A DNA stretch of 64,000 bases from Algibacter sp. L3A6. GTDB taxonomy: Bacteria; Bacteroidota; Bacteroidia; Flavobacteriales; Flavobacteriaceae. The position numbers and the translations under genes were made by a program. Shown here one piece after another: positions 16,704 through 25,476 of the stretch. The DNA lies in the NCBI RefSeq assembly GCF_009796825.1, contig NZ_CP047030.1, forward strand, positions 2,689,001 to 2,753,000. Reading direction: 5' to 3'. The notes under the pieces are model-generated. The model saw nothing but the letters and a program-made list of their open reading frames with translations, searched no databases and was not told where the DNA came from. How positions within the stretch are numbered: position 1 is the stretch's first letter; each line of letters opens with the position of its first letter.

Positions 16704-17384
16704 TCAAGGCTGTTTTAATATGTTAGTCAATTTTAAAACACCAACGGTAGCTGGCTCTGCAATTACAGTTATGTTTTTAGAGCTCGCCATGTTGGGTTTC
16801 GGGTCTATAAAATAGGTATCGGTGTATTCTGGAACATAATGCATTAAGCTTGCCGCAGGATACACTTGCATAGAGGTTCCAACAATAATTAAAACATCGG
16901 CGGTTTCACAAATTTTAATGGCTTTATCCATCATCGGGACATCTTCGCCAAACCATACAATATGCGGACGCATTTGGTAACCTTGTTTGCATAAATCACC
17001 AAGGTTGAGGTCGGTTTTCCATGTTTTTATATCGGTTTCATTAAAAGTGCTTCTCACTTTTAGTAATTCGCCGTGTAAATGGGTTACGTCTGTACTGCCA
17101 GCGCGTTCGTGTAAATCGTCTACATTTTGGGTAATAATACTTACCTTAAAATCTTTTTCGAGCTCAGCTAAACCTATATGCGCTTTATTAGGCGTTACAG
17201 TATTTAGCTGTGCACGACGTTGATTGTAAAAGTTTAAAACCAATTCTGGGTTTGCTGCAAACCCTTCTGGAGTGGCAACTTCCATAACATCATGGCCTTC
17301 CCATAAACCATCTGCATCGCGAAATGTTTTAATACCACTTTCTGCGCTAATGCCTGCTCCCGATAATACAACAATATGTTTCAT
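16704..17384 (-). CDS. Sirtuin NAD-dependent protein deacylase (class III, CobB-like)
   Basis: This 226-aa SIR2 enzyme removes acyl groups from lysines using NAD+. Visible are the NAD motif GAGISAESGI (9-18), TFRD (20-23), ITQNVDDLH (84-92) and the catalytic His104 in HLHG. Y53 and R56 form the YxxR pair that in SIRT5 and E. coli CobB selects acidic acyl groups, so desuccinylase/demalonylase activity is predicted. The zinc module is degenerate, because only one cysteine (in GDLCKQ) remains where four are normal. It stands alone between the J-domain gene and the divergent TrmH gene. Confidence 0.9.
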   Translation of the reverse strand: MKHIVVLSGAGISAESGIKTFRDADGLWEGHDVMEVATPEGFAANPELVLNFYNQRRAQLNTVTPNKAHIGLAELEKDFKVSIITQNVDDLHERAGSTDVTHLHGELLKVRSTFNETDIKTWKTDLNLGDLCKQGYQMRPHIVWFGEDVPMMDKAIKICETADVLIIVGTSMQVYPAASLMHYVPEYTDTYFIDPKPNMASSKNITVIAEPATVGVLKLTNILKQP

Positions 17385-17506
17385 ACGGTTAAAAATATAA
17401 ATTTAAAATGAATTGAGAACGGCTTCCGTTTTAATTTAAAATGGATCCCTTTCTTTTAATTCTAAAATCTTCTCAGTCTGTGAGTTTGTGATTTAAAATA
17501 CTTTTA

Positions 17507-17514
17507 TATTTTTG
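17507..17514 (+). promoter_or_regulatory. -7 promoter box predicting a leaderless mRNA
   Basis: TATTTTTG matches TAnnTTTG. Only 4 nt (ACGC) separate it from the ATG at 17519, so transcription should begin at or near the start codon. Confidence 0.55.
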
Positions 17515-17518
17515 ACGC

Positions 17519-18175
17519 ATGATCGATATAAAACTCCTAGAGCATTTGGAAACCTTCCTTACACCATCACGAAAGGAAAAATTCACCAAAGTTTTAGCAC
17601 AGCGCACCAAACATTTTACGGTAGCTACAGAAGATGTTTACCAACTGCATAATACCAGTGCGGTAATGCGTACTTGCGATGTTTTTGGCATACAAGAACT
17701 TAATATTGTAGAAGAACGAAACTCTAAAGATATTGATAGGGAAATAGCGATGGGCGCTCAAAAATGGGTCGATTTAAATCGCTATAATCATGTAAAAGAT
17801 TGTATTACCGATTTAAAAGCTAAAGGTTACCAAATAGTAGCAACCACACCACATGCTAACGATTGCGATATTAAGGATTTTGATGTTACTAAAAAATCTT
17901 GTTTTTTCTTCGGAAGAGAGACAGAAGGTTTATCTCAAGCAGTTTTAGATGAGGCAGATTGCTATTTAAAAATACCTATGGTTGGATTTACCGAGAGTTT
18001 GAATATATCGGTTTCTGCAGCTATTATTTTGCAACAAGCTACTTCAAAACTTAGAGCATCTAATTTAGAATGGCATTTAACCGAAAATGAAATTTTACAA
18101 AAACGCTTAGATTGGTGTACTAAAACCATTAAAAGTTACGAGAAAATTACCGAACGTTTTTATGAAACGAATTAA
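17519..18175 (+). CDS. trmH: TrmH-family tRNA (guanosine-2'-O) methyltransferase
   Basis: This 218-aa SPOUT-class methyltransferase most resembles TrmH, which uses S-adenosylmethionine to methylate the 2'-O of G18 in the tRNA D-loop. The three SPOUT motifs are present: an N-terminal HNTSAVMRTCDVFGI (about residues 42-56), motif 2 FFFGRETEGLS (about 129-139), and motif 3 IPMVGFTESLNISVSAAIIL (about 151-171), which forms the trefoil-knot cofactor site. The C-terminal extension fits TrmH rather than TrmL. The -7 box lies 4 nt before the start, which supports the chosen ATG. Its 3' end overlaps the convergent gene by 4 nt. Confidence 0.88.
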   Translation: MIDIKLLEHLETFLTPSRKEKFTKVLAQRTKHFTVATEDVYQLHNTSAVMRTCDVFGIQELNIVEERNSKDIDREIAMGAQKWVDLNRYNHVKDCITDLKAKGYQIVATTPHANDCDIKDFDVTKKSCFFFGRETEGLSQAVLDEADCYLKIPMVGFTESLNISVSAAIILQQATSKLRASNLEWHLTENEILQKRLDWCTKTIKSYEKITERFYETN

Positions 18176-18912
18176 TCGGTTTCGGTCGTTTTTAATAGTT
18201 CTCTAAAGTCGCGGCTGCAGTTAAGCAGTTTATCGAGTAGCATAAATTCGTTTTTCTCTAAAAGTAAATCACTGTTTATATATTGTTCTTCGCAATAGTC
18301 AAAGAACAAAGGCGCATAGCCTTCGGGTATTTCTAATTGATTTGCTAATAATTCTGCATTGAAAAATTTGTGTGTTGTAAATAGAGAGTCGAATGTTTTA
18401 TGATTTATTGTTGTTATTTCTACAGGTTTCTTTTTTTTAAGCTTTAGTAACTTACCAATTAGTTTAGAAACTTGAACAAAGTCTATTCCAGATTTAGGCA
18501 TGTTTTTGTACCAGGTTTCTGTATTATTTTTTAAGTCGTATGCTAATACAGCTCCTAAATCACTGTTGGTTTCAAATGTTTTTAAATCGTTTTGCTTATC
18601 AGCGAGCAAGACTTCTTGTAGTTGGTTTACTTGTTTTGTTAATTCAATAACCAATTCGTTTTCCACATGAAAGGTGTCAATTTTTAGCGTTTTAGTAGCA
18701 TGAAAAAGCGAACTAATGGTAATCGTATCATTTAGTGTTGCTAGTAAATTGAAACTTCCGTTTGCATCGGAATATGCTGTGGTGTTTTTTGTTTTGTTGA
18801 AAATTTTAGCACCTTTTACCGTAGATTCTGAGTCGTAGATTTTCCCTGTAATATTTTGAGAAATCATAGTGGCAGGTAATAAAAAGAAGAGTAGTGTTTT
18901 TCTATATGGCAT
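18172..18912 (-). CDS. Carboxypeptidase-like regulatory domain protein (envelope)
   Basis: This 246-aa exported protein has a short signal (KTLLFFLLPATMISQ) and then a carboxypeptidase-D regulatory-like beta-sandwich (ITGKIYDSESTVKGAKIFNKTKNTTAYSDANGSF, about residues 19-53). This domain is also found at the N-termini of SusC proteins. The C-terminal 130 residues are charged and helical with no known domain. It resembles the gene at 19202-19987 in overall plan, so the two may be distant duplicates separated by structured element B. Function is unknown. Confidence 0.72.
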   Translation of the reverse strand: MPYRKTLLFFLLPATMISQNITGKIYDSESTVKGAKIFNKTKNTTAYSDANGSFNLLATLNDTITISSLFHATKTLKIDTFHVENELVIELTKQVNQLQEVLLADKQNDLKTFETNSDLGAVLAYDLKNNTETWYKNMPKSGIDFVQVSKLIGKLLKLKKKKPVEITTINHKTFDSLFTTHKFFNAELLANQLEIPEGYAPLFFDYCEEQYINSDLLLEKNEFMLLDKLLNCSRDFRELLKTTETD

Positions 18913-19045
18913 GATTTATTTTGATGGTTGAATATCAAATTAAATCAATTATTGTTTAGTGTATTGTGTCTTTAAGTTTTTTTAAAGTGTTAATTAGTAA
19001 AGTTTTAACTAATTGTTGTTTTGGTGCTAAATTTGGCAGATGGTT

Positions 19046-19192
19046 GCGTTAGGGATTGATGCGGCATCCTTTTTGCAAAAACAAAAGTGCTTTAAGTTTG
19101 GTTGAAACTGGTTTAAAAAAAGTAAGTAGTTTTAAATGCAGACAGGCGTTTGCAAAAAGATATAGCGGAAAGCCCGACCCTTGTGGTAACGC
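19046..19192 (+). ncRNA. Structured intergenic element, copy B
   Basis: It fills most of the 289-nt gap between two leftward genes. GCGTTA at the 5' end pairs with TAACGC at the 3' end, and CTTTTTGCA (near 19070) pairs with TGCAAAAAG (near 19151). ACC and GGT form a small 3' hairpin before the closing helix. Conserved blocks shared with copies C and D are GGATTGATGCGGCATCC (B, D) and AGATATAGCGGAAAGCCC. Read on the minus strand it would instead be the 3' UTR of the gene ending at 19202. The transcribed strand is uncertain. Confidence 0.6.
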
Positions 19193-19201
19193 CTAAATAG
19201 T

Positions 19202-19987
19202 TTATATTTTACGTGTTCTACCGCGACTTAATAGCTTGTACTCTTCATAGCATTCGCTTATGGCATCTAGAATTTGTAGATCGTTTGCCTTTTGTATAAA
19301 TCCTTTTGAGTAGTTACATTGGCTCACAATTTCGTCTAAATCTACGCGGTCTACTTGTAGTAAAACGGTAAGCATTTCACGATCGAATTTACTTGCTAAA
19401 AGGTTTCTAATTTCGTCGTCTTCTTTCATCTTTTTTAGCTTTTTAAGCTCGTTTGGTTTTTTACCAAACATACGATGTAGAAAATCGGCTGGGTTAAAAA
19501 TAGAGCCAATAACTTTAGTTAATCCAGATTTTTTATCGGCCTCGTAACCAGAACCTTCTATACCAGAAATACTGTAACGGTAATTACTGTTTACGGCAGG
19601 TACTTGTTTTATATCAACTTCTAAAAAGCCGGTTAATTTTAGTTGGCTTACCACAACTTCTTCTAAGGCAAGCGCAAGTTCGGTAAGGTTTATGTTGGAG
19701 CTTCCAAATTTTAACCAGTCGTTAGTAACACGAACTTTAATAGATTTAAATCCTAAATAAGAAAAGTGTAAGGTATCGTTAGCTTTAGCTGTAATTGCAA
19801 ATTCTCCTTTGTCGTTTGTTGTGGTTCCTTTTACTTGGTTAAGGTTTACAATATTAACGCCTTCTAGTGGAGTAGATGTCGATGCATTAAGAACTACACC
19901 AATAGCTTTTTCGGCATCTTGGGCATGAGTTTGCCCAACCAATAAAGCAAAAGTAAAAAGGAGTAATACGTATTTTCTCATCAACAA
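19202..19987 (-). CDS. Carboxypeptidase-like regulatory domain protein (envelope)
   Basis: This 261-aa exported protein has a signal peptide ending near residue 22 (LLVGQTHAQ). Translation may begin at Met1 or Met3. A carboxypeptidase-like regulatory domain covers about residues 27-110 (GVVLNASTSTPLEGVNIVNL, KGTTTNDKGEFAI, LHFSYLGFKSIKV). A charged, helical C-terminal region without recognised motifs follows. The stop lies 9 nt from structured element B. It is probably a periplasmic or outer-membrane-associated accessory protein of unknown role. Confidence 0.75.
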   Translation of the reverse strand: MLMRKYVLLLFTFALLVGQTHAQDAEKAIGVVLNASTSTPLEGVNIVNLNQVKGTTTNDKGEFAITAKANDTLHFSYLGFKSIKVRVTNDWLKFGSSNINLTELALALEEVVVSQLKLTGFLEVDIKQVPAVNSNYRYSISGIEGSGYEADKKSGLTKVIGSIFNPADFLHRMFGKKPNELKKLKKMKEDDEIRNLLASKFDREMLTVLLQVDRVDLDEIVSQCNYSKGFIQKANDLQILDAISECYEEYKLLSRGRTRKI

Positions 19988-20138
19988 ATTTTTTATAAAA
20001 GTACTAAACTATTAAATATAACCATATATTTTAATATAATTTAACTTAGAAGGGCTTGAGTTATGCCTATTTAACGAAGATTATGGCTTTTTTATGAAAA
20101 TTTAAAAGTTTTTTATTAAGAATATTATTACAGATGCT

Positions 20139-20146
20139 TATTTTTG
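20139..20146 (+). promoter_or_regulatory. -7 promoter box of the T9SS type B gene
   Basis: TATTTTTG matches TAnnTTTG, 28 nt before the TTG start codon at 20175. It supports transcription of that reading frame from its own promoter. Confidence 0.5.
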
Positions 20147-20174
20147 AAGGAAATTAATAAATCCTTCCAAAACG

Positions 20175-23123
20175 TTGAATTTTGATTGCAAATTTAAGTT
20201 TGCTAACTACTTAAAGCACATAGTTTTATGGTGCTTTTTTGTGGCCTTGTTTTTTCCGGGTTTTTCTAATGCGCAAGACCAAGCAGCTAACTGGTATTTT
20301 GGTTTTAATGCGGGTATTAATTTTAATGATGGCGAGGTAAATTCTCTTACAGACGGAGCGCTTTCTACAAACGAGGGCTGTTCGGTAATTTCCAATACAA
20401 AAGGCGAGCTTTTGTTTTATACTAACGGTGTTAGTGTTTGGGATAGAAACCATAATATTATGCCTAATGGTAATGGTTTAAATGGGCATCCGTCGAGTAC
20501 GCAATCGGCTGTTATTGTACCTAAGCCAAATTCTGATACGATTTACTACATTTTTACAATTATTGATTTTTTTAAAGCCGAAGGCCTACAATACTCAGAG
20601 GTTGATATGAGTTTAAATGGTGGAAACGGCGATGTAACATCAGAGAAGAATGTGTTTTTAATAGCGCCTGGTACCGAGAAAATATCGGCAGTGCAGCATA
20701 GTAACGGGATAGATTATTGGGTAACTACGCATCTTTGGGATAGTAGTAGTTTTGCAACATTTAAAATTACAGCAGCCGGTGTAGAGACCACTCCCGTAAT
20801 ATCCGATGTTGGAAGTTATCATGGTGGTGCTGGTTTTAATGTTATAGGCTGCATGAAATTTTCACCTAACGGAAAAAAATTAGCAGTTGCTAAATGGAGT
20901 GCCAATAGTTTTGTAGAATTATTTGATTTTAATAAAGAAACCGGCGTGGTGTCTAATCCCGTTTTAATCGATAATTTTTTTGGAGCAGATTATTTAGATG
21001 GCGCTTATGGTTTAGAGTTTTCTACAAATAGCCAATACCTTTATGTTAGCGATTTAAATCAGCAATATTACACCTCAGAATTACATCAATTAGATTTGGC
21101 TGTATTTACAGCAAGTGCCATTAAAGCATCCGATGTGGTTATCGCTAAAGAACGACGCTTAATTGCCGGTTTGCAATTGGGACCCGATGGTAAAATATAT
21201 GTTTCAAATACATTTTCGTCTTATTTAAGTGTTATAGAAGCGCCTAATAATAAAGGCCTGAGCTGCGATTACCAATATAGAACGATAAACCTTAGCGGGC
21301 GTAGTGCTATTTTTGGATTACCCTCCTTTATTCAGTCGTTTTTTGTAGGTAAAATAGAAGTTGAAAACACCTGTTTTAACGATGCTGTAGTGTTTGATTT
21401 ACTAACCAGCGAATCTATAGATTCTGTTTTATGGGAGTTTGGCGATGGCACAACATCGACTTTAATAAAACCCGAGCATACTTATGCAGCGGTAGGCGAT
21501 TATTTGGTTAAGGCTACTTTTAAATCGGGAAGCTGTACCTATAATGTGGCTAAAAATTTCACAATTTACGATATGCCAATAGCGAACGCCGTAACCGATT
21601 ATGTGTTTTGTGAAGATCTTGGAAACGATGTTTTTGAAACTTTCGATTTAAGTAGTAAAACTGCCGATATTATAGGCGCACAGAGCACAACACTTTTTGA
21701 GGTCAGTTATTTTGAAAGCTTTGAAGATGCTACAGATGATGTTAATATGCTAAACAGTATGTACACCAATACAAGTAACGCTCAAGATATTTATTATAAA
21801 ATTAGTAATACCTTAAGTTCCGATTGTTACGATATATCAAGTTTTAAATTAATAATAGAAACAGAAACTGCGGGAATTCCTGACGATCTTGTTTTGTGTG
21901 ATGATGTTTCTAACGATGGTGTTGAAACGCTCAGTTTATCTCAGTTTGATGATGAGGTGTTAAACGGTGCGTCATCAACTGAATACGATGTTAAATATTA
22001 CGAATCGCAAGCGGAAGCCGATGCAGGTGGTCCAGGCTTAAATACCAGTATTTTTACAACATCTAGCAACAATCAAGAACTTTTTACACGTTTAGAAAAT
22101 ATAGCAACAGCCTGTTTTTCAACATCGAGCTTTAATGTTATTATCAACGACACGCCAACAGCATACCCGGCGGAAGATTTGTTTATTTGTGACGATGGCT
22201 CTAATGGCGGTAAAGCCTTTTTTAATCTAGGCGATCAAACCGTTGATATTTTAAACGGTCAAGCCGGAAATGTAACTTACCATACATCTCAAGCTGAAGC
22301 CGAAACTAAATCTAATACATTACCAGAAAACTACGAGAACCAAAGTACGACAGAAGAAATTTTTGCGCGCGTAGAACTTTCTTCTAATACAGAATGTTAT
22401 GCGCTTACATCATTTTTTATTCGAGTAAGTAGCCAATTGATTATTGATATCGATGAGGTTTGGTATTTATGCCCAGGTGAAAGTGTGCAAGTCTACGTGA
22501 GTTCTATGCACGACGAATATCTTTGGAGTACCGGAGAAACAAGCTCGGATATTATGGTAGAACAAGCTGGTGATTATAGCATTACAGTCTCTAATATAGA
22601 CAACTCTAAATGTAGCATAAGTAAAACCGTTAGGGTAGTAGATGCTAGTTTGCCACTCGCGGTACATATTGAAATTAATGATTGGACGACAAATAGCAAT
22701 TCTGTAGTTATTACAACCGAGGGCGCTGGTGCGTTTAAATACTCCATAGATGGTAATATATACACAAGCAGTAATACCTTCGATAATCTAGATGCTGGCG
22801 ATTATACGGTATATGTTACTAGCGAGAGCAACTGCATGGTATATTCCGAAGATATCTATCTACTAAATTACCCAAAGTATTTTACACCAAATAACGATGG
22901 CTACCACGATTACTGGAAAATAGAATTCGCAGAAACGGAGCCTGATTTAGAAGTTCATATTTTCGATCGTTATGGTAAATTAATTATTCAGTTAAATCCG
23001 TACTCAAAAGGGTGGGACGGAACCTTTAATGGGCGCATGCTAACCACATCCGATTATTGGTTTGTAGTAAATAGGCCAAGTAAAAACCGCCAATACCGCG
23101 GGCACTTTACTTTAAAACGTTAA
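20175..23123 (+). CDS. Large T9SS type B (gliding-type C-terminal) surface protein with PKD domain
   Basis: This 982-aa secreted protein has a signal peptide (about 15-34, LWCFFVALFFPGFSNAQ). An N-terminal beta-propeller-like region of about 370 residues (WYFGFNAGINFNDG, GPDGKIYVSNTF) is followed by a PKD domain (about 405-470, DSVLWEFGDGTTSTLIKPEHTYAAVGDY). Three tandem repeats of about 90-110 residues each begin with a VxCDDxSNxG-like motif (VFCEDLGND, VLCDDVSND, FICDDGSNG). The tail is CHU_C/T9SS type B (YFTPNNDGYHDYWKI ... FDRYGKLI ... GWDGTFNGRML). The first codon is TTG, with no alternative ATG before the signal. It is probably a cell-surface adhesin or carbohydrate-interacting protein. 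Confidence 0.87.
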   Translation: MNFDCKFKFANYLKHIVLWCFFVALFFPGFSNAQDQAANWYFGFNAGINFNDGEVNSLTDGALSTNEGCSVISNTKGELLFYTNGVSVWDRNHNIMPNGNGLNGHPSSTQSAVIVPKPNSDTIYYIFTIIDFFKAEGLQYSEVDMSLNGGNGDVTSEKNVFLIAPGTEKISAVQHSNGIDYWVTTHLWDSSSFATFKITAAGVETTPVISDVGSYHGGAGFNVIGCMKFSPNGKKLAVAKWSANSFVELFDFNKETGVVSNPVLIDNFFGADYLDGAYGLEFSTNSQYLYVSDLNQQYYTSELHQLDLAVFTASAIKASDVVIAKERRLIAGLQLGPDGKIYVSNTFSSYLSVIEAPNNKGLSCDYQYRTINLSGRSAIFGLPSFIQSFFVGKIEVENTCFNDAVVFDLLTSESIDSVLWEFGDGTTSTLIKPEHTYAAVGDYLVKATFKSGSCTYNVAKNFTIYDMPIANAVTDYVFCEDLGNDVFETFDLSSKTADIIGAQSTTLFEVSYFESFEDATDDVNMLNSMYTNTSNAQDIYYKISNTLSSDCYDISSFKLIIETETAGIPDDLVLCDDVSNDGVETLSLSQFDDEVLNGASSTEYDVKYYESQAEADAGGPGLNTSIFTTSSNNQELFTRLENIATACFSTSSFNVIINDTPTAYPAEDLFICDDGSNGGKAFFNLGDQTVDILNGQAGNVTYHTSQAEAETKSNTLPENYENQSTTEEIFARVELSSNTECYALTSFFIRVSSQLIIDIDEVWYLCPGESVQVYVSSMHDEYLWSTGETSSDIMVEQAGDYSITVSNIDNSKCSISKTVRVVDASLPLAVHIEINDWTTNSNSVVITTEGAGAFKYSIDGNIYTSSNTFDNLDAGDYTVYVTSESNCMVYSEDIYLLNYPKYFTPNNDGYHDYWKIEFAETEPDLEVHIFDRYGKLIIQLNPYSKGWDGTFNGRMLTTSDYWFVVNRPSKNRQYRGHFTLKR

Positions 23124-23190
23124 TAGCACCGTTAAGTTTATTTCTTATAACAGAGCAGTGGTCTGTATTACTTTAAAATTTAAGCATAAA

Positions 23191-23236
23191 AAAAAGCTGA
23201 CTAAAAGTAAAATTACTTTCAGTCAGCTTTTTATAT
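23191..23236. terminator. Bidirectional terminator between convergent genes
   Basis: AAAAAGCTGACT (23191-23202) pairs with AGTCAGCTTTTT (23221-23232), and the intervening AAAGTAA/TTACTTT extends the stem. A-runs and T-runs flank it, so it serves both the surface-protein gene and the helicase gene. Confidence 0.85.
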
Positions 23237-23252
23237 ATTATAAAACTAAGTT

Positions 23253-25097
23253 CTATCTTCTAGAACGTCTAGCTCCAGCAAATTTTCCGCCACCAGAATC
23301 AGAGTCCGAACGTCTAGAGCTTCCTCCACCTTCGCTACTTCTACGTCTGTCGCTTCTGCTTCCTCCAGAACCACTTTTTCTATCATCACCGCGTCTTCCG
23401 CCGCCACCGCTGCGTTTGTCGTCGCGTCTTCCGCCACCGCCACGTCTATCATTGCGTCTTCCGCCACCGCCTCGGTTTTCCGAAACTTCAACGTTTACAA
23501 AACGACCTTCATGTTTAAAGTCTGTAAAGAAAGCTAAAACTTTATCTTTAGTTTCATTTTCAGTATTAAAGAAAGAGAAACTCTCTTTAACTTCCACTTT
23601 AAATACATCATCTCTACCAAGTTGTAATTGGTCTTTTAAGAAATCTTTCAATTTCATCCAATCAAAACCATCTTTTTCACCAACGTTAATAAAGTATCTA
23701 GTAGAGTTAGAGTTTCCTCCAAAATCACGACCACCTTCGCGTCCGCCATCTCTTTCTCTATCTCTAGAACCTTCTGCAACATTTAAGTTTTTAGATTTTT
23801 GGTAATAGTTATAGAAACGTGTAAATTCTACAGAGAAAAATTTCTTAATTAATTCCTCTTTGCTAGTTTCTTCAAACATTTCATTAATACTAGTAAGGTA
23901 TTTGTCAATTTCATGATTAACCTCAGTATTATGTATTTTATTTGCTAAAGACATTAACTGCACTTCGCAAATTTCCATACCATCTGGCACTTCTTTTTTC
24001 TCAAACTCACGTTTAATAATGCGTTCGATACTTTTTATTTTTCGAACTTCACTTTTCGAAACAATAACCATAGAAATACCGTTTTTACCAGCACGTCCAG
24101 TACGACCAGAACGGTGTGTATACGTTTCAATTTCGTCAGGTAATTGGTAGTTTATTACGTGTGTAATATCATCAACATCAATACCACGAGCCGCAACATC
24201 TGTTGCAACAAGCATTTGTATTTGGTTTTTTCTAAACGATTGCATAACCAAATCACGTTGGTTCTGGCTTAAATCGCCGTGTAAAGCACCAGCGCTGTAA
24301 CCATCTTCAATTAAGTTTTCGGCTACTTTTTGAGTATCACGTTTTGTTCTACAAAATACTACAGAAAAGATATCTGGGTTAGCATCTGCCAAACGTTTTA
24401 AAGCTTGGTAACGATCTCTAGAGTTTACTAAATAATACTCGTGAGTTACATTACTTGTACTTTCATTTTTATTTCCAACCGTAATTTCTTGTGGGTTGTC
24501 CATAAATTTTTTCGCAATTCTAGCTACCTCTTTAGGCATAGTTGCAGAAAATAACCATGTGTTTTTGTCTTCTGGAGTATGCGATAAAATATCGGTAATA
24601 TCCTCTTTAAAACCCATGTTTAACATCTCATCAGCTTCATCTAAAACCGAATATTGAATTTTAGAAATATCAACCAGTCTACGGCTAATCATATCTTTCA
24701 TTCTACCTGGTGTAGCCACAATAATCTGTGCACCACGTTTTACCTCACGAGCTTGGTCTGTAATGCTAGATCCACCATAAATGGCAACCACATTTAAACC
24801 TTTACAATACTTACCGTATTGTTTCATCTCGTTGGTAATCTGTAAACAAAGCTCACGTGTTGGGCTTAAAATTAAACCTTGCGTTGTGCGGCTGTTTACA
24901 TCTATTTTAGCTAACATTGGGAAACCAAATGCCGCTGTTTTTCCTGTTCCGGTTTGGGCAAGTGCCACTAAATCGGTTTCAGAATTTAATAAAATTGGGA
25001 TTGCTTTTTCTTGAACTTCACTAGGCTTTTCAAATCCTAAATCGGTAATTGCGCGTAAAAGGTCGTCATTAAGACCTAATTCTTGGAATGTGCTCAT
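23253..25097 (-). CDS. DEAD-box ATP-dependent RNA helicase with DbpA-type RNA-binding domain and RGG tail
   Basis: This 614-aa DEAD-box helicase of the DeaD/CsdA type remodels RNA in ribosome assembly and cold adaptation. Seen are the Q-motif region near residues 5-30, motif I AQTGTGKT (about 46-53), motif II DEAD (in VLDEADEML), motif III SAT (LFSATMP) and motif VI HRSGRTGRAG. A DbpA-like RNA-binding domain covers about 465-545. The tail is rich in G, R, D and S (repeated GGGGRR units, nucleotides about 23255-23480). A consensus promoter and a roughly 125-nt structured leader precede it, and element C lies further upstream. Confidence 0.94.
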   Translation of the reverse strand: MSTFQELGLNDDLLRAITDLGFEKPSEVQEKAIPILLNSETDLVALAQTGTGKTAAFGFPMLAKIDVNSRTTQGLILSPTRELCLQITNEMKQYGKYCKGLNVVAIYGGSSITDQAREVKRGAQIIVATPGRMKDMISRRLVDISKIQYSVLDEADEMLNMGFKEDITDILSHTPEDKNTWLFSATMPKEVARIAKKFMDNPQEITVGNKNESTSNVTHEYYLVNSRDRYQALKRLADANPDIFSVVFCRTKRDTQKVAENLIEDGYSAGALHGDLSQNQRDLVMQSFRKNQIQMLVATDVAARGIDVDDITHVINYQLPDEIETYTHRSGRTGRAGKNGISMVIVSKSEVRKIKSIERIIKREFEKKEVPDGMEICEVQLMSLANKIHNTEVNHEIDKYLTSINEMFEETSKEELIKKFFSVEFTRFYNYYQKSKNLNVAEGSRDRERDGGREGGRDFGGNSNSTRYFINVGEKDGFDWMKLKDFLKDQLQLGRDDVFKVEVKESFSFFNTENETKDKVLAFFTDFKHEGRFVNVEVSENRGGGGRRNDRRGGGGRRDDKRSGGGGRRGDDRKSGSGGSRSDRRRSSEGGGSSRRSDSDSGGGKFAGARRSRR

Positions 25098-25223
25098 TCT
25101 TGTATAAGTATTCGATTTTGTTATGTGGTGTTACATAAGAAAGCGAATCGACATACTTAACCTTAAACTTCCAGTAACACATCCTCTCTCTGAGGAATAT
25201 AAACTCGATTTTTCCCGAGTTTC
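25098..25223 (-). promoter_or_regulatory. Structured 5' leader of the helicase mRNA
   Basis: The predicted transcript starts near 25223 and has about 125 untranslated nt. Reading leftward it opens with a hairpin of AAACTCG/CGAGTTT (25221-25200 region). It continues with a short CCTC/GAGG hairpin, and then GTGTTAC, which can pair with GTAACAC just upstream of the start codon. Cold-inducible helicases often have regulatory leaders. Here only the pairing is seen, and the regulatory role is inference. Confidence 0.45.
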
Positions 25224-25229
25224 AAGCTG

Positions 25230-25258
25230 CAAAGGTAATCAATTTTTTGGATATTCAA
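25230..25258 (-). promoter_or_regulatory. Bacteroidota-type promoter of the DEAD-box helicase gene
   Basis: On the minus strand TTG (25258-25256) is followed after 18 nt by TACCTTTG (25237-25230). This matches the -33/-7 consensus TTG-N17-20-TAnnTTTG well and is the best promoter in the window. Confidence 0.7.
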
Positions 25259-25266
25259 TATTTTGG

Positions 25267-25408
25267 GCGTTTTAACACGCTTTCCGCTATATCTTTTTAA
25301 AAACTTAAAGCTTTCGGTATGTTAGTGCTTATCTAGAATGTTTGTAGAAATAACAAGGTTTCTTGCTGCTTAAATTTTTAAAAAGGATGCCGCTGCAATC
25401 GTTAACGC
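25267..25408 (-). ncRNA. Structured intergenic element, copy C
   Basis: On the minus strand it reads GCGTTAACGATTGCAGCGG then CATCCTTTTT..., and ends AAAAAGATATAGCGGAAAGC...AAACGC. The long central stem is CTTTTTAAAAA.TTTAAGC against GCTTTAAGTTTTTAAAAAG, different in sequence from the stems of B and D but kept in position. The terminal GCGTT/AACGC helix is also present, while the small 3' hairpin of B and D is altered. It lies in the 379-nt gap between the PIN-like gene and the helicase promoter. Confidence 0.55.
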
Positions 25409-25476
25409 GGGGTTGGGGATAGGGTTATTTCAGATCTCATACTAAGTTGAGAGATTGTGTTCAATTTGAACAACTA

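Noticed and set aside
18172..19987. The two carboxypeptidase-regulatory proteins as truncated SusC receptors
   Set aside because: Neither has plug or barrel sequence after the domain, and both have complete starts and stops, so they look like genuine short proteins.
23158..23805. Rightward 215-aa proline/leucine/arginine-rich ORF
   Set aside because: It is the antisense reading of the Gly/Arg-rich tail of the DEAD-box helicase. Its composition follows directly from that low-complexity region.
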